From Bog-473 sp036502025 (GTDB lineage: Bacteria > Actinomycetota > Acidimicrobiia > Acidimicrobiales > RAAP-2): a stretch of DNA of 64,000 nt. This document shows positions 54,525-63,358 of this stretch, in pieces (the first letter of the stretch is position 1; each line of letters starts with the position of its first letter). A program made the translations under genes and the position numbers. The stretch spans positions 62,001 to 126,000 of the forward strand of contig DASXZJ010000144.1 in the NCBI GenBank assembly GCA_036502025.1, written 5' to 3'. Below the pieces are notes generated by a model that saw only the letters and a list, made by a program, of their open reading frames with translations, ran no database searches and was not told the DNA's origin.

Positions 54525-55124
54525 TCAGGGTGGGGTCAAGGCCGGCACCGCGGGATTCGAGGGTTCGTGCCGCGCCGGTTGCCCGGCGACATCCAGACGG
54601 TGCACGAAGAGGACGATCCCCACCAACGTCGCGATATCACCAACACTGATGACGTTGCGCAATATCGGAATCGGGACCGGGATGATGTCACCCAGCCACG
54701 GCACCACGGTATGGGGCGTAGCCAAGATGTGCTTCCACAGATTCCCGTCAGCAATGTTGGCGTTATGGACGCCGAGCCGAGCCAGTGCCGCGGCCGAGAC
54801 GGGCATCCCTCTATTCGTCACGATGGGGACAAAGTTCAGCGCCCAGCCACCGGCGATCAGCCCGGCGGACAGGCGAAGCGGCGACGGTTGGAGATAGGCG
54901 TTGCCGACCAGCCAGGCGCCGACGACGACATAGCTGAAAAGCACGACTTCGATTCGGCCATCTCCGACGAACCCCCGCAATGCGCCAATGGTGAGGCCTA
55001 CTTGAAGCAACACAGCGCCAATCGGCATCCATACCCAGCGCACCTTCCCCTTTGCAAGGCCAGTCGATGGGAGCAGAGCGCGCCAGCCCCACGCAACGAC
55101 AACCGCGGCGACGAAGATCAGCAT
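54525..55124 (-). CDS. DUF5317 family membrane protein
   Basis: A protein of about 199 residues from ATG 55124 with five hydrophobic helices: LIFVAAVVVAWGWRALLPS, MPIGAVLLQVGLTIGAL, EVVLFSYVVVGAWLVGNAYL, a segment with GGWALNFVPIVTNRGMPVSA, and a last helix. The ALNFVPIVTNRGMPV segment is the DUF5317 hallmark. Function is unknown. A 36-residue membrane peptide is encoded just upstream, and the two may form one transcript. Longer readings from 55427 do not look coding. Confidence 0.78.
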   Translation of the reverse strand: MLIFVAAVVVAWGWRALLPSTGLAKGKVRWVWMPIGAVLLQVGLTIGALRGFVGDGRIEVVLFSYVVVGAWLVGNAYLQPSPLRLSAGLIAGGWALNFVPIVTNRGMPVSAAALARLGVHNANIADGNLWKHILATPHTVVPWLGDIIPVPIPILRNVISVGDIATLVGIVLFVHRLDVAGQPARHEPSNPAVPALTPP

Positions 55125-55167
55125 GTGCGCTCGGGCATGGATGCCCGATTGGTCGGACTCACCGCGA

Positions 55168-55278
55168 CTAGTAGCAGTACGCCGGAGCTCCGGCCGCCAC
55201 CCAGACAGCGAGAAGGACGCCAAAGGCGACACCGACTTGGCCGAGCTTGTTCGAACGTAGTTTTTGCACGTGCCGCAT
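55168..55278 (-). CDS. 36-residue single-helix membrane peptide
   Basis: A short frame from ATG 55278 to TAG with GGGAG seven nt upstream. A basic N-terminus (MRHVQKLRSNK) is followed by one hydrophobic helix, LGQVGVAFGVLLAVWVAAGA, and ends PAYCY. The positive-inside charge pattern, good ribosome-binding site and 43-bp spacing to the DUF5317 start suggest a real small membrane protein. No family was recognised. Confidence 0.5.
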   Translation of the reverse strand: MRHVQKLRSNKLGQVGVAFGVLLAVWVAAGAPAYCY

Positions 55279-55376
55279 GTCATTTCTCCCTTGTTGAGGT
55301 GATGGCTCAATGCCATCCACTCACTAAGAGTCATGAGCCCCAGATTTGATACATATGAAGTACAATTGGGCGCGAA

Positions 55377-55964
55377 ATGGTCGCTCGCGAGCTTGGCGGT
55401 ACGGTGCGGGAGGCGGTTTCTGGGCACCCGGATGCCTGGGACCAGCTGGTGGAGCGCTTCTCAGGGCTCGTCTGGGGCGTCGCGCGCTCCCAGATGCTCA
55501 ATGCCGCGGATGCGTCCGACGTCAGCCAGACCGTCTGGCTCCGTCTCGCCGAGCACATTGGGAAGCTTCGCGATCCAGAACGCGTTGGCGCCTGGTTGGC
55601 AGTGACGGCGCGTAATGAGGCTCAGCGGGTACAGAAGCGGCGTCAGTTTCAGGTTCCGGTGTCGCACGAGCGCTTGTTGCGGCTGCCGGAAGCCAATCCG
55701 CGTCAACCAGAAGCCGCCGTGGTCGCCGAGGAGGAATCGGCCGCCCTGTGGAAGGCATTCTCCCGCCTTGGCGAAGCGTGCCAGTCACTCCTCCGCATGC
55801 TGATCAGCGATCCCCCCGCGAGCTATTCCGTGGTCAGCGAGACGTTGGGTCTGCCCATTGGCAGCATCGGCCCCACCCGTTCGCGCTGCCTGCAGCACCT
55901 TCGTCAAGAAATCGAATCAGACGATCACGCATCGCTTTGCCTCGAGCGAGACGGCGTCAAATGA
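55377..55964 (+). CDS. ECF-like sigma-70 family RNA polymerase sigma factor
   Basis: A 195-residue two-domain sigma factor. Region 2 lies at about 18-85 (AWDQLVERFSGLVWGVARSQ, ADASDVSQTVWLRLAEHIGK, RVGAWLAVTARNEAQRVQKR). Region 4 lies at about 120-180 (AFSRLGEACQSLLRMLISDP, YSVVSETLGLPIGSIGPTRS). A TACAAT -10 candidate (55361-55366) ends 10 bp before the ATG, so the transcript may be nearly leaderless. The stop overlaps the next gene by ATGA. It probably directs RNA polymerase to its own regulon under control of the two downstream proteins. Confidence 0.88.
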   Translation: MVARELGGTVREAVSGHPDAWDQLVERFSGLVWGVARSQMLNAADASDVSQTVWLRLAEHIGKLRDPERVGAWLAVTARNEAQRVQKRRQFQVPVSHERLLRLPEANPRQPEAAVVAEEESAALWKAFSRLGEACQSLLRMLISDPPASYSVVSETLGLPIGSIGPTRSRCLQHLRQEIESDDHASLCLERDGVK

Positions 55965-56443
55965 GAGGCCATCTGTCAAATGATGACGCGCTGATGGCGG
56001 AGCTGGCTCGCCTTGTTGCGCAATTTGACCCGGTCCCGGCCGACGTCGTGGTGAGCGCCCGCGCCAGCTACACATCGGAATCAGCCTGGGATGTCGCTCT
56101 CGCCGCTCTCATCTACGACTCGACAACCGACGGCAACGATGCCCGAGCTCTTGTACGCGCCGGGCCCGGTCCGCGGGAGCTGACTTTTCAGGGACCAGAT
56201 CTGACCATCGAGGTCGCCATCAGCCCGACAGATTCATTGCACCAGGGACACTGCCAGATTCTTGGGCAGCTTGTGCCCGCCGGCAGTGCCACCATCGAAG
56301 TGCGCCGCCCGGATGGGGCTTTTAGCGTTGTCGCCGATGAATACGGCCGATTCGTCGTCGAAGATGCCCTCTCCGGGCCTATCAGCCTGCGTTGCACCCC
56401 GGCCAATACGCCACCCACCGAAACTGAGTGGACCCTGATCTAG
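55961..56443 (+). CDS. 160-residue protein between sigma factor and CHAT protease
   Basis: Translationally coupled to the sigma gene by ATGA. The N-terminal helical half is MAELARLVAQFDPVPADVVV then AWDVALAALIYDS. The second half is beta-rich and resembles a carboxypeptidase-regulatory or transthyretin-like strand set (GSATIEVRRPDGAFSVVADE, GRFVVEDALSGPISLRC). There is no zinc-binding HxxxCxxC of ZAS anti-sigma factors and no membrane helix. By position it may be an anti-sigma factor, adaptor or substrate for the CHAT protease. This is inference. Confidence 0.7.
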   Translation: MRGHLSNDDALMAELARLVAQFDPVPADVVVSARASYTSESAWDVALAALIYDSTTDGNDARALVRAGPGPRELTFQGPDLTIEVAISPTDSLHQGHCQILGQLVPAGSATIEVRRPDGAFSVVADEYGRFVVEDALSGPISLRCTPANTPPTETEWTLI

Positions 56444-59070
56444 CGCGGCGTCATGCCCTCGAGGGCGAGCGCCTGAGCGCAAGCCAACCGGTGCGCGCCA
56501 AGCGACTTGCCACCGACGCTCGCCGCGCCGCGCTGAAGAGCCAGGATCATTTCGTACTCGCAGTGGCCGAACGGGCCCTCGGGCTGGTCGCCCGTGAGCT
56601 GAACGATATTCCCGGTTCCCGGCGGCATTTACGGCGTTCCATCGCGGTCGCTGAGGCAGCGGGTCTTGAGGTGGAGGTCGCCCGAAGCCGGTTGCGGCTC
56701 GCCGACGTGGTCTCGCTTGGAGGCGCCACGGCGGCGGCCCTGACCCAGCTCCGCACCCTCGACGTCAACGCCAAGGGCGTAGACCAAGTCCGCTCGAGCG
56801 TCCATCTCGCGCTTCTCCTCCAGCGCACTGGGCAGTCCGACGAGGCCCTGGCTCGCTACCGACGAGCCATACCGGCTCTCCGCCGGCTCGGGCTGGCCCT
56901 CGACGAGGCGCAGGCACTTAGCAACAGAGCGATTCTCAACACCTATCGAGGCGACTACCGCGCCGCCGAGGCCGATCTCCATCGGGCCGAAGCACTCGCA
57001 CCGGTGGCCGGGGCAGCATTTCCCGTGGTCAAGGTGCATCACAACCTTGGCTTCGTGGCGACCTGTCGAGGCAATGTCCCCGAGGCGCTCACCTGGTTCG
57101 ACCGAGCCCAGTCCGAGTATGCGGCCCTCGGGTTGCCGTTGGCACCGGTGCTGTCGGATCGAGCGGAAGCACTGCTCTCGGTGGGACTGACTTCGGAGGG
57201 ACTCGCCGCCGCGACCAGTGCCGTGGCTGAACTGGAAGCAGGTAGCAGCGCCGCCCTCGACCTCGCCGAGGCCCAACTCATGCAGGCGAGGGCATTTCTG
57301 CTGGTCGGCGAGACCCGCGACGCGGTGCGAAGCGCGAGGAAAGCTCGGAGTGCCTTCCGCCGGCAAGGTCGAAAGGGCTGGAGCGCGCTGGGGGACTATG
57401 TCCTGACCCGGGCGGGGCTGGCCTTGCGCATGCCCACCGTGGCCGCCCTCGTGAACATCGCCAATCAACTTGAAGAAGCCGGGTGGGTCGAGCCGGCTTT
57501 GGACCTCCGGTTGGCGTGGGCCATACGGGCGCTGAACCTCGCCAAGGCGGATTCCGTCACCGAGGCTGCTGGTCAACTTCGAATCGTGTCTCGGTACCGG
57601 CGACGCGGCGTGGCCCAGATTCGGGCCTATGCCTGGCACGCTGAAGCACTTTTACGCCATTCGGCCGGCAACTCCGCCGGCTGTCGATCTGCCCTGCGCG
57701 CCGGGTTCCGCGCCCTCGAAGAGGGTCACGCCATCCTCGGGGCGACCGATCTGCGGGTCCACGCGGCCAGCCGCGCCCAGGACCTGGCCAGCCTTGATCT
57801 TCGGCTGGCGCTCGCCGACGGACGTCCTGAGCGAGTGCTTGAGTGCGCCGAGCGCTGGCGGGCCCGGGTCTTCCGGCTTCAACGCGTCCAACCTCGCGCC
57901 GACCGCCAACTGGAAGCGCTGCTTGAAGAGCTCCGTCACGCCACCCTGGCCATGGAGCGAGCCGCATTGAACGAGGAGCCCACCGAGAGCCTTCTTCGGC
58001 GCCGGGCGGCGCTCGAGGATGCCGTTCGCGATCAGGCGCGCCACGTGGAGAGCGGCCGCCCTGCCCGATCGACCGCGGTGCCGACGTCGAGTGAGTTGCG
58101 ACGCCTCCTCGAGGATCGGGCCCTTGTGGAGTACCTTGCCCTGGACGGCCGCCTTTATGCCGTGACGCTGACGGAGCGTCGCCTGCGTCTCTTCCATCTC
58201 GGCCGCCTTCGCGACATTGCTGCCGAGATCGATTCGCTTCGCTTCAGTTTCTCCCGGCTTGCCCACAAGCGAGGGTCCGTAGCCACCAGGGAAGCCTTCA
58301 CCAATGCGGCGCGGCATTCGGCTCGAACGCTCGACGAATATGTGTTCGGTCAATTGCGCGACGAGCTCGGTGACCGTCGGCTGGTGATCGTGCCCACCGG
58401 GCGCCTGCACCACCTTCCCTGGGCAGGCCTCCCCAGCTGTGGCGGCAAGACGGTGTCGGTGAGCCCCTCGGCCACCTTGTGGGCCAACGTCGTCGAGCGC
58501 CGAGCCCGAGAGAAGGGAGGCAGGATCGTCCTGGTCGCCGGCCCCGGGATGGAACATGCGGAGCCCGAGATCGCGGAGCTGGCCACCCTCTACCCCGACG
58601 CCATTACGCTGGTCGGCTCGGCTGCAACAACGCGAGAGGTGTTGCGCGCGCTCGATGGGGCTCACATCGCCCATGTGGCGGCCCACGGGAGCTTCCGAAG
58701 CGACAACCCGCAGTTTTCGTCGCTGCAACTGGCGGACGGCCAGATCACCGTCTTCAACCTCGAGAGACTCAAAGCCACCCCCCGACTCCTCATTCTTTCC
58801 GCCTGCGAGTCAGGGGTGAGCGGCGTGTTGCCGGGAGACGAGCTACTCGGCTTGTCCGCGGCGGTACTGTCGCTCGGCACGACCAATCTCATGGGGAGCA
58901 TGGTCACCGTGTCCGACTCCACCACAGCCGCCCTCATGGTCGAATTGCATCGGCGGCTGAAGGCTGGCGAGACACCTCCGTCCGCCCTGGCCCAGGCCCG
59001 ACAGATTCTCGATCAGTCGGGCGAGGCGACCCTCCTAGCCACGGCGGGTTTCGCCTGCTTCGGGGCCTGA
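56428..59070 (+). CDS. TPR-CHAT caspase-like protease
   Basis: An 880-residue protein. Residues about 1-470 are TPR-like helical repeats (ALVARELNDIPGSRRHLRRS, ARYRRAIPALRRLGLALDEA, ALSNRAILNTYRGDYRAAEA). A helical linker follows, then a CHAT domain (about 560-880). The caspase-type dyad is intact: His753 in AHVAAHGSFRSD and Cys793 in LILSACESGVSG, with GRLHHLPWAGLP and GDELLGLSAAVLSLGTTNLM around it. No membrane helix. The GTG start overlaps the preceding gene by 16 bp. Expected to cleave a protein after a TPR-sensed signal; the target is unknown. Confidence 0.9.
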   Translation: MDPDLARRHALEGERLSASQPVRAKRLATDARRAALKSQDHFVLAVAERALGLVARELNDIPGSRRHLRRSIAVAEAAGLEVEVARSRLRLADVVSLGGATAAALTQLRTLDVNAKGVDQVRSSVHLALLLQRTGQSDEALARYRRAIPALRRLGLALDEAQALSNRAILNTYRGDYRAAEADLHRAEALAPVAGAAFPVVKVHHNLGFVATCRGNVPEALTWFDRAQSEYAALGLPLAPVLSDRAEALLSVGLTSEGLAAATSAVAELEAGSSAALDLAEAQLMQARAFLLVGETRDAVRSARKARSAFRRQGRKGWSALGDYVLTRAGLALRMPTVAALVNIANQLEEAGWVEPALDLRLAWAIRALNLAKADSVTEAAGQLRIVSRYRRRGVAQIRAYAWHAEALLRHSAGNSAGCRSALRAGFRALEEGHAILGATDLRVHAASRAQDLASLDLRLALADGRPERVLECAERWRARVFRLQRVQPRADRQLEALLEELRHATLAMERAALNEEPTESLLRRRAALEDAVRDQARHVESGRPARSTAVPTSSELRRLLEDRALVEYLALDGRLYAVTLTERRLRLFHLGRLRDIAAEIDSLRFSFSRLAHKRGSVATREAFTNAARHSARTLDEYVFGQLRDELGDRRLVIVPTGRLHHLPWAGLPSCGGKTVSVSPSATLWANVVERRAREKGGRIVLVAGPGMEHAEPEIAELATLYPDAITLVGSAATTREVLRALDGAHIAHVAAHGSFRSDNPQFSSLQLADGQITVFNLERLKATPRLLILSACESGVSGVLPGDELLGLSAAVLSLGTTNLMGSMVTVSDSTTAALMVELHRRLKAGETPPSALAQARQILDQSGEATLLATAGFACFGA

Positions 59071-59125
59071 GGAATCCCGCCTGGCGGAGATACGAAACCG
59101 CAGCGCGGCCCGTTCACGCCGCTGG

Positions 59126-59734
59126 TCAGGCCGACGCGGGTGCGGCCGGGTCGGCGACCTCGGCCGGCCCGGACGCCGGAGTGGAACCGTCAGCCGGCAG
59201 GCTCGCCTTGAGCTGGTGGCGCGACGCCCAGCCGGTGATAAAGCCTCCGCAGACAGCCAGGATGAGCCCGGTCCCGAGCGCGTAGCCCACCTGGTGGGCC
59301 AGGTTGCGCAGCGGGGAGGCGGCGACGAAGTACGCCCCGTGGGTGGTGATCACCGGCCAGGCCAGGGGCCCGACGATGAACCACGCGCCACAAACCATCG
59401 CGATCAGTCCGGCCAGAGTCAGGCTGAGGCGCCCCCGCCCGACCGCGATGCCTTTGGTTTGAGCCAGGACAAGCCCTCCGACCACCAGCCCGATGGCGCC
59501 CGGCACCAATGCGAGGACCGCGTGGGTCAGGCTCCAGTGCCATGAACCGGCTCCGTCACCACTGAAGCCGAAGGCGGGGCCGACGAAGGGGACGATGCCA
59601 CCCCATGCGGCGGCGAGGACCGTTAGGACTCCGACCGTCCCGATCCCGATCCGACCGACGTGGATCCCGGCGGTATTCGTTCGAACGGCGCGGCGGTCAA
59701 TACGACCACTGCTACTCAAGGCTGTTGTCGACAT
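59126..59734 (-). CDS. Four-helix membrane protein of unknown function
   Basis: About 202 residues with four hydrophobic helices (IGTVGVLTVLAAAWGGIVPF, LTHAVLALVPGAIGLVVGGL, LTLAGLIAMVCGAWFIVGPL, YALGTGLILAVCGGFITGW) and an Ala/Pro-rich acidic tail. The HGAYFVAASPLRNLAHQVG loop lies between helices three and four. GGAGG is 7 nt before ATG 59734 and 4 nt before an ATG at 59737. No family was named. Confidence 0.7.
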   Translation of the reverse strand: MSTTALSSSGRIDRRAVRTNTAGIHVGRIGIGTVGVLTVLAAAWGGIVPFVGPAFGFSGDGAGSWHWSLTHAVLALVPGAIGLVVGGLVLAQTKGIAVGRGRLSLTLAGLIAMVCGAWFIVGPLAWPVITTHGAYFVAASPLRNLAHQVGYALGTGLILAVCGGFITGWASRHQLKASLPADGSTPASGPAEVADPAAPASA

Positions 59735-59775
59735 CATCGCACCTCCTGAAAAAGCAACTGCGGTGTTCTCTTAGA

Positions 59776-60660
59776 TCATGTAATTACCCATTCTGGTAAT
59801 CCGAAAACTGATACGGGCGAGACGGGCGGGGCGATCGGCCCGGCCAGCAGACCAACGCCGTCGCAGATCCCCTGATGGCCGATCGGGTCGAACGCATGCC
59901 CCATCCCGGGTACAGCCACCACGCGTACTCGGGGTCCGGGCGTCACGAAGCGGGCCAGACCGACGCCGAAGGGGATGATCGGATCCTTCTGGCCGTGCAC
60001 CACGACTACCGGGCAACGCACGCGCGCGACCAGGGCGCGAGGCGGTTCGGGAGACGTCCACGGCGCGATGCGCACGCGGGCCCTCCAGCGTACGAACAGG
60101 CGCCCCGGCCTGGTCCGGGCCAGGGCGGCCGTCACGATCGAGCGGGTCCGCAACGGCAGCTTCCATTCCCCCGGGGAGGAGACGGCGACGACACCAGCCA
60201 GGTCGGGGTCTTCGGCCGCGTAGCCGAGGACCGCCACCGCGCCCATGGAGGCGCCGACCAGGATGACGCGGCCGCTCCGGCGGCGGGCCCACTCGACGGC
60301 CGCGGCCACGTCGTGACGCTCGAGATCCCCGAGGGTGCAGTGCCCACCGGATTGGCCATGGCCGCGCGAGTCGTAGGTGATGACGTCGAACCCTCGCCGG
60401 TGCAACTCAGACGCCAACGACACCACCCGAAGGTCGTCCTTGGTAGCGCTCAGACCGTGCGCGATCACGACGACTCCCCGGGGCCAGTGCCGACCGGACC
60501 AGCAACGGGTGGCGAGGTCGATCCCGTCTGCGGTCAGCAGTCTCGGGCCGGTCTCCCCGGTGGGCGGGAGAGATCTCGGTCCAAATGCGACGGTCGGCCG
60601 GAAGCCCGATGGTGCCGCGTCGAGACCCGGGCCAGTGCCGTCGAGCTCCGTCGTCGACAT
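59776..60660 (-). CDS. Alpha/beta hydrolase (serine aminopeptidase S33-like)
   Basis: A 294-residue hydrolase. The oxyanion region is GVVVIAHGLSATKDDLRVVS, the next strand has VITYDSRGHGQSGG, the nucleophile elbow is LVGASMGAVAVLG, the acid is in VVVVHGQKDPIIPF, and the His is in PGMGHAFD. The layout matches cytosolic S33/lysophospholipase-like hydrolases. A GATAAT -10 candidate lies about 17 bp before the ATG, so the leader is very short. Substrate unknown. Confidence 0.85.
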   Translation of the reverse strand: MSTTELDGTGPGLDAAPSGFRPTVAFGPRSLPPTGETGPRLLTADGIDLATRCWSGRHWPRGVVVIAHGLSATKDDLRVVSLASELHRRGFDVITYDSRGHGQSGGHCTLGDLERHDVAAAVEWARRRSGRVILVGASMGAVAVLGYAAEDPDLAGVVAVSSPGEWKLPLRTRSIVTAALARTRPGRLFVRWRARVRIAPWTSPEPPRALVARVRCPVVVVHGQKDPIIPFGVGLARFVTPGPRVRVVAVPGMGHAFDPIGHQGICDGVGLLAGPIAPPVSPVSVFGLPEWVIT

Positions 60661-60716
60661 GGATCATCAGTACCCCATTATCACCGCGGCTACACGGTGC
60701 CCCCGAGCCGGTGCCG

Positions 60717-62159
60717 CTAGCCCGTGGCGCCCCGGGCATCGAGGGCGCAGCCGACCAGCTCGCCCAGCGCGTCGTCGATGAAGTCGGCCAGCACATCGAG
60801 CTCGGGCAGCAGCTTGCGACAGGCCAACAGTCCGAACTGCAGCTGATCGAGATACGAGATGATGGTCACGTTCAACCCGATCCCCTCGGCGATCGGCCCG
60901 ACCGGATACATGGTGGCCACGCGGCTCCCGGCGCAGAACAGGGAGAAGTCGGGGCCCCGGACACTCGAGATGACCACGTTGAAGGGCGGGCGGACGCGGT
61001 CGAACAGCTTGGTGCCGGCCACGGCCCTGGCCAGGCGGGAGGCGAGCGCCGGCGGGGCGATCTGGGCCAGGCCGCCGACCAGCTTGCCCCGGTGCAGTTG
61101 TTCCTGGTCCTTGGCGACCCGGGTCGACTCGGCGATGGCGTCCAGGCGCTGTACCGGATCGTCGGTGTCGGTGGCCAGGGACACCAACATGCCCGAGACC
61201 TGGTTGCCCAAGGCTCCCCGCTCCCCCACCGGGCGGGTGGAGACCGGCACCATGGCCACCAGGGACTGGTCCACCTCCTCGCCACGGGCCCGGAGGAGCC
61301 GCTGGAGCCCACCGGCCACGCCGGCCAGGATCACGTCGTTGACCGTCCCCTCGAACGTCTGCCGTACCAGCTTCACGTCGTCCAATGGGATGGAAAGCGA
61401 CGAGAAGCGCTTCCGGTTCGACACGGCTCCGTTGAAGGACGTCCGGGGCGCCGAGAAGAAGGCCGGCGGCGGCACCTCGCCGCGGCTGAGCAGCTCGCGG
61501 TTGTGCATACCGAGGTCGGCCATGGCCTCGATACCCGAAGAGAGGGTGTTCAGCGCGAGGCCGGGCTGGTGCGACAGCGACGACGCGGTGTAGCGCAGCA
61601 GCTGAGTGGTGCTGGGAAGCGGGTCGGGATCCCACGGGTCGGTGGGCAGGCTGATGACGCGGGCCCGAGGGCTGAGATCGAGGAACGCCGCCAGGATGGA
61701 TGCGCCACTGACCCCGTCGAGGATGGCGTGATGCACCTTGGCGATCAGGGCGGTGCGGTCGCCCGCCAGTCCCTCGACGACGAACATCTCCCAGAGGGGC
61801 CGATCCGGATCGAGCTGCCGGCTCATGGCGTTGGCCACGAAGGCGTCAAGCTCGCGCGGCCCGCCGGGCGACGGCAGGCTGGCCCGGGCCAGGTGGTCGT
61901 CGAGCTCGAAGTCGGGGTCGTCGACCCAGACCGGGTGGTGCAGGCCGAACGGCACCCGGATGGCTCGCTGGCGCATGGGCCCGACCAGGTGGAGGCGCTG
62001 GCTGATGACGCGCCGGATCTGCGCGTACCGCGTGGAGGGCGAGAAGAGCGACCGGGTGCCTTCAGGCGGATCGAGAACCAGCACGGCCCCGACATGAAGG
62101 GGCGTCGTCGGGGTCTCCAGCGACAGGAACGCAGCGTCCATGCCCTCCAAGACCTGCAT
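60717..62159 (-). CDS. WS/DGAT wax ester synthase/diacylglycerol acyltransferase
   Basis: A 480-residue acyltransferase. It has the catalytic HHxxxDG motif in KVHHAILDGVSGASI, PLWEMFVVEGL, and NDVILAGVAGGLQRLL. The ending VGPIAEGIGLNVTIISYLDQ is characteristic of the family. It makes triacylglycerol or wax esters from acyl-CoA at the cytoplasmic membrane. ATG 62159 is chosen because GAGG lies 7 nt upstream; a GTG at 62162 is adjacent. It shares the strand with dut upstream. Confidence 0.93.
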   Translation of the reverse strand: MQVLEGMDAAFLSLETPTTPLHVGAVLVLDPPEGTRSLFSPSTRYAQIRRVISQRLHLVGPMRQRAIRVPFGLHHPVWVDDPDFELDDHLARASLPSPGGPRELDAFVANAMSRQLDPDRPLWEMFVVEGLAGDRTALIAKVHHAILDGVSGASILAAFLDLSPRARVISLPTDPWDPDPLPSTTQLLRYTASSLSHQPGLALNTLSSGIEAMADLGMHNRELLSRGEVPPPAFFSAPRTSFNGAVSNRKRFSSLSIPLDDVKLVRQTFEGTVNDVILAGVAGGLQRLLRARGEEVDQSLVAMVPVSTRPVGERGALGNQVSGMLVSLATDTDDPVQRLDAIAESTRVAKDQEQLHRGKLVGGLAQIAPPALASRLARAVAGTKLFDRVRPPFNVVISSVRGPDFSLFCAGSRVATMYPVGPIAEGIGLNVTIISYLDQLQFGLLACRKLLPELDVLADFIDDALGELVGCALDARGATG

Positions 62160-62193
62160 CACGTCACCTCTCTACCCGGCGGGCGCCCGCCTG

Positions 62194-62637
62194 TCACGTG
62201 CCGGTGTGCCCGAAGCCGCCCGTCCCCCGGATGGCGGGACCGAGTCCCGCTTCGTCCACCAGGGCGAACGCCGCTTCTTCGACGGCCATGATGACGAGCT
62301 GGGCGATCCGGTCCCCCCGCGTCACCTGGTAGTCCTCGGCCGGGTCGTGGTTGACCAGGACGACCGCCAGCTCACCCCGGTACCCCGCGTCGATCAGGCC
62401 TGGGGTGTTGAGGCAGGTGACGCCGTGCCTGAGGGCCAGGCCGCTGCGGGGCAGCACGAATCCGGCGTAGCCCGGCGGGACGGCGACGACGATGCCGGTG
62501 GGCACCAGGGCCCGGCCACCGCGGGCCGGCAGGACCACGTCGGTCCGGGCCAGCAGATCTGCTCCCGCATCTCCGGGCCGGGCATAGGAGGGGGCGGCCA
62601 GATCCGGATCGAGCTGGTGCAGAGGGACTCGCAGCAT
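62194..62637 (-). CDS. dut: dUTP diphosphatase
   Basis: A 147-residue trimeric-type dUTPase with all five motifs: PGDAGADLLA, PRSGLALRHG, NTPGLIDAGYRGELAVVLVN, RGDRIAQLVI, and the C-terminal RGTGGFGHTG. It hydrolyses dUTP to dUMP and pyrophosphate, keeping uracil out of DNA. Full length for the family. Divergent from orn. Confidence 0.96.
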   Translation of the reverse strand: MLRVPLHQLDPDLAAPSYARPGDAGADLLARTDVVLPARGGRALVPTGIVVAVPPGYAGFVLPRSGLALRHGVTCLNTPGLIDAGYRGELAVVLVNHDPAEDYQVTRGDRIAQLVIMAVEEAAFALVDEAGLGPAIRGTGGFGHTGT

Positions 62638-62662
62638 CGTCGGAGGCTACAAGGGGGGCGCC

Positions 62663-62721
62663 GAGGAGGAGAGAGCGAGCCGGGTGGCGAGGAGGAGCGC
62701 GAGGAGGAAGGCGAGGAGGAG
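62663..62721. repeat. Polypurine GAGGAGGA repeats between dut and orn
   Basis: Four copies of GAGGAGGA/GAGGAGGAG at about 62663, 62689, 62701 and 62713 form a strand-asymmetric purine tract in the divergent promoter region. It could adopt an unusual structure or be simple expansion. No protein is predicted there. Confidence 0.6.
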
Positions 62722-62779
62722 AGCGCCGGGTGGTGCGCCCTACCCGACCCCTCGGGGCGGGCCGGTAGCATGCCGCACG

Positions 62780-63358
62780 ATGCTGGCCTGGATCGATCTG
62801 GAGATGACCGGGCTCGAACCGTCCCGCCACACCATCGTCGAGATCGCCTGCCTCATCACCGACGACGAGCTCGAGATCGTGGCCGAGGGTCCCGACATGG
62901 TCGTGCACGCCTCGCCCGAGCAGCTGGGCGAGATGGACGAGTACGTCACGGCCATGCACACGCGCTCGGGTCTTATCGAGGCGGTGATTGCCTCCCCGCT
63001 CACCCTGGCTGAGGCCGGCGCCATGACGCTGGACTTCCTCAAGCTCCACATCGCCGAGCCGCGCACGGTCCCGCTGGCCGGGAACTCCATCGGCACCGAC
63101 CGCCGCTTCCTGGCCGCCCAGCTGCCCGAGATCGAGGACTTCCTGCACTACCGCTCGGTCGACGTCTCCACCGTCAAGGAGCTCACCCGCCGCTGGTACC
63201 CCGAGATCTACAAGGCCGCCCCCACCAAGAAGGGCGGCCACCGGGCCCTCATGGACATCCGTGAGAGCGTGGTCGAGCTGGCCTACTACCGGACCGCCGT
63301 GTTCAACCCCGCCCCGTCGAGTCCCCCCAGCACCCCGAGCAAGGAGCCCAGCCCGTGA
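62780..63358 (+). CDS. orn: Oligoribonuclease
   Basis: A 192-residue DEDDh exonuclease. It has Asp and Glu in AWIDLEMTGLEPSRH, PLAGNSIGTDRRFLA, and HRALMDIRESVVELAYYR with the catalytic His and last Asp. It degrades short RNAs, including pGpG from c-di-GMP breakdown, which links it functionally to the EAL protein in this window. ATG 62780 gives the canonical N-terminus. A short disordered C-terminal tail (APSSPPSTPSKEPSP) is added, and the stop overlaps the next GTG. Confidence 0.96.
   Translation: MLAWIDLEMTGLEPSRHTIVEIACLITDDELEIVAEGPDMVVHASPEQLGEMDEYVTAMHTRSGLIEAVIASPLTLAEAGAMTLDFLKLHIAEPRTVPLAGNSIGTDRRFLAAQLPEIEDFLHYRSVDVSTVKELTRRWYPEIYKAAPTKKGGHRALMDIRESVVELAYYRTAVFNPAPSSPPSTPSKEPSP

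Noticed and set aside
55377..59070. Type III-E CRISPR association of the TPR-CHAT protein
   Set aside because: No CRISPR repeats and no Cas gene occur anywhere in the window, so only the protease-sigma logic is comparable.
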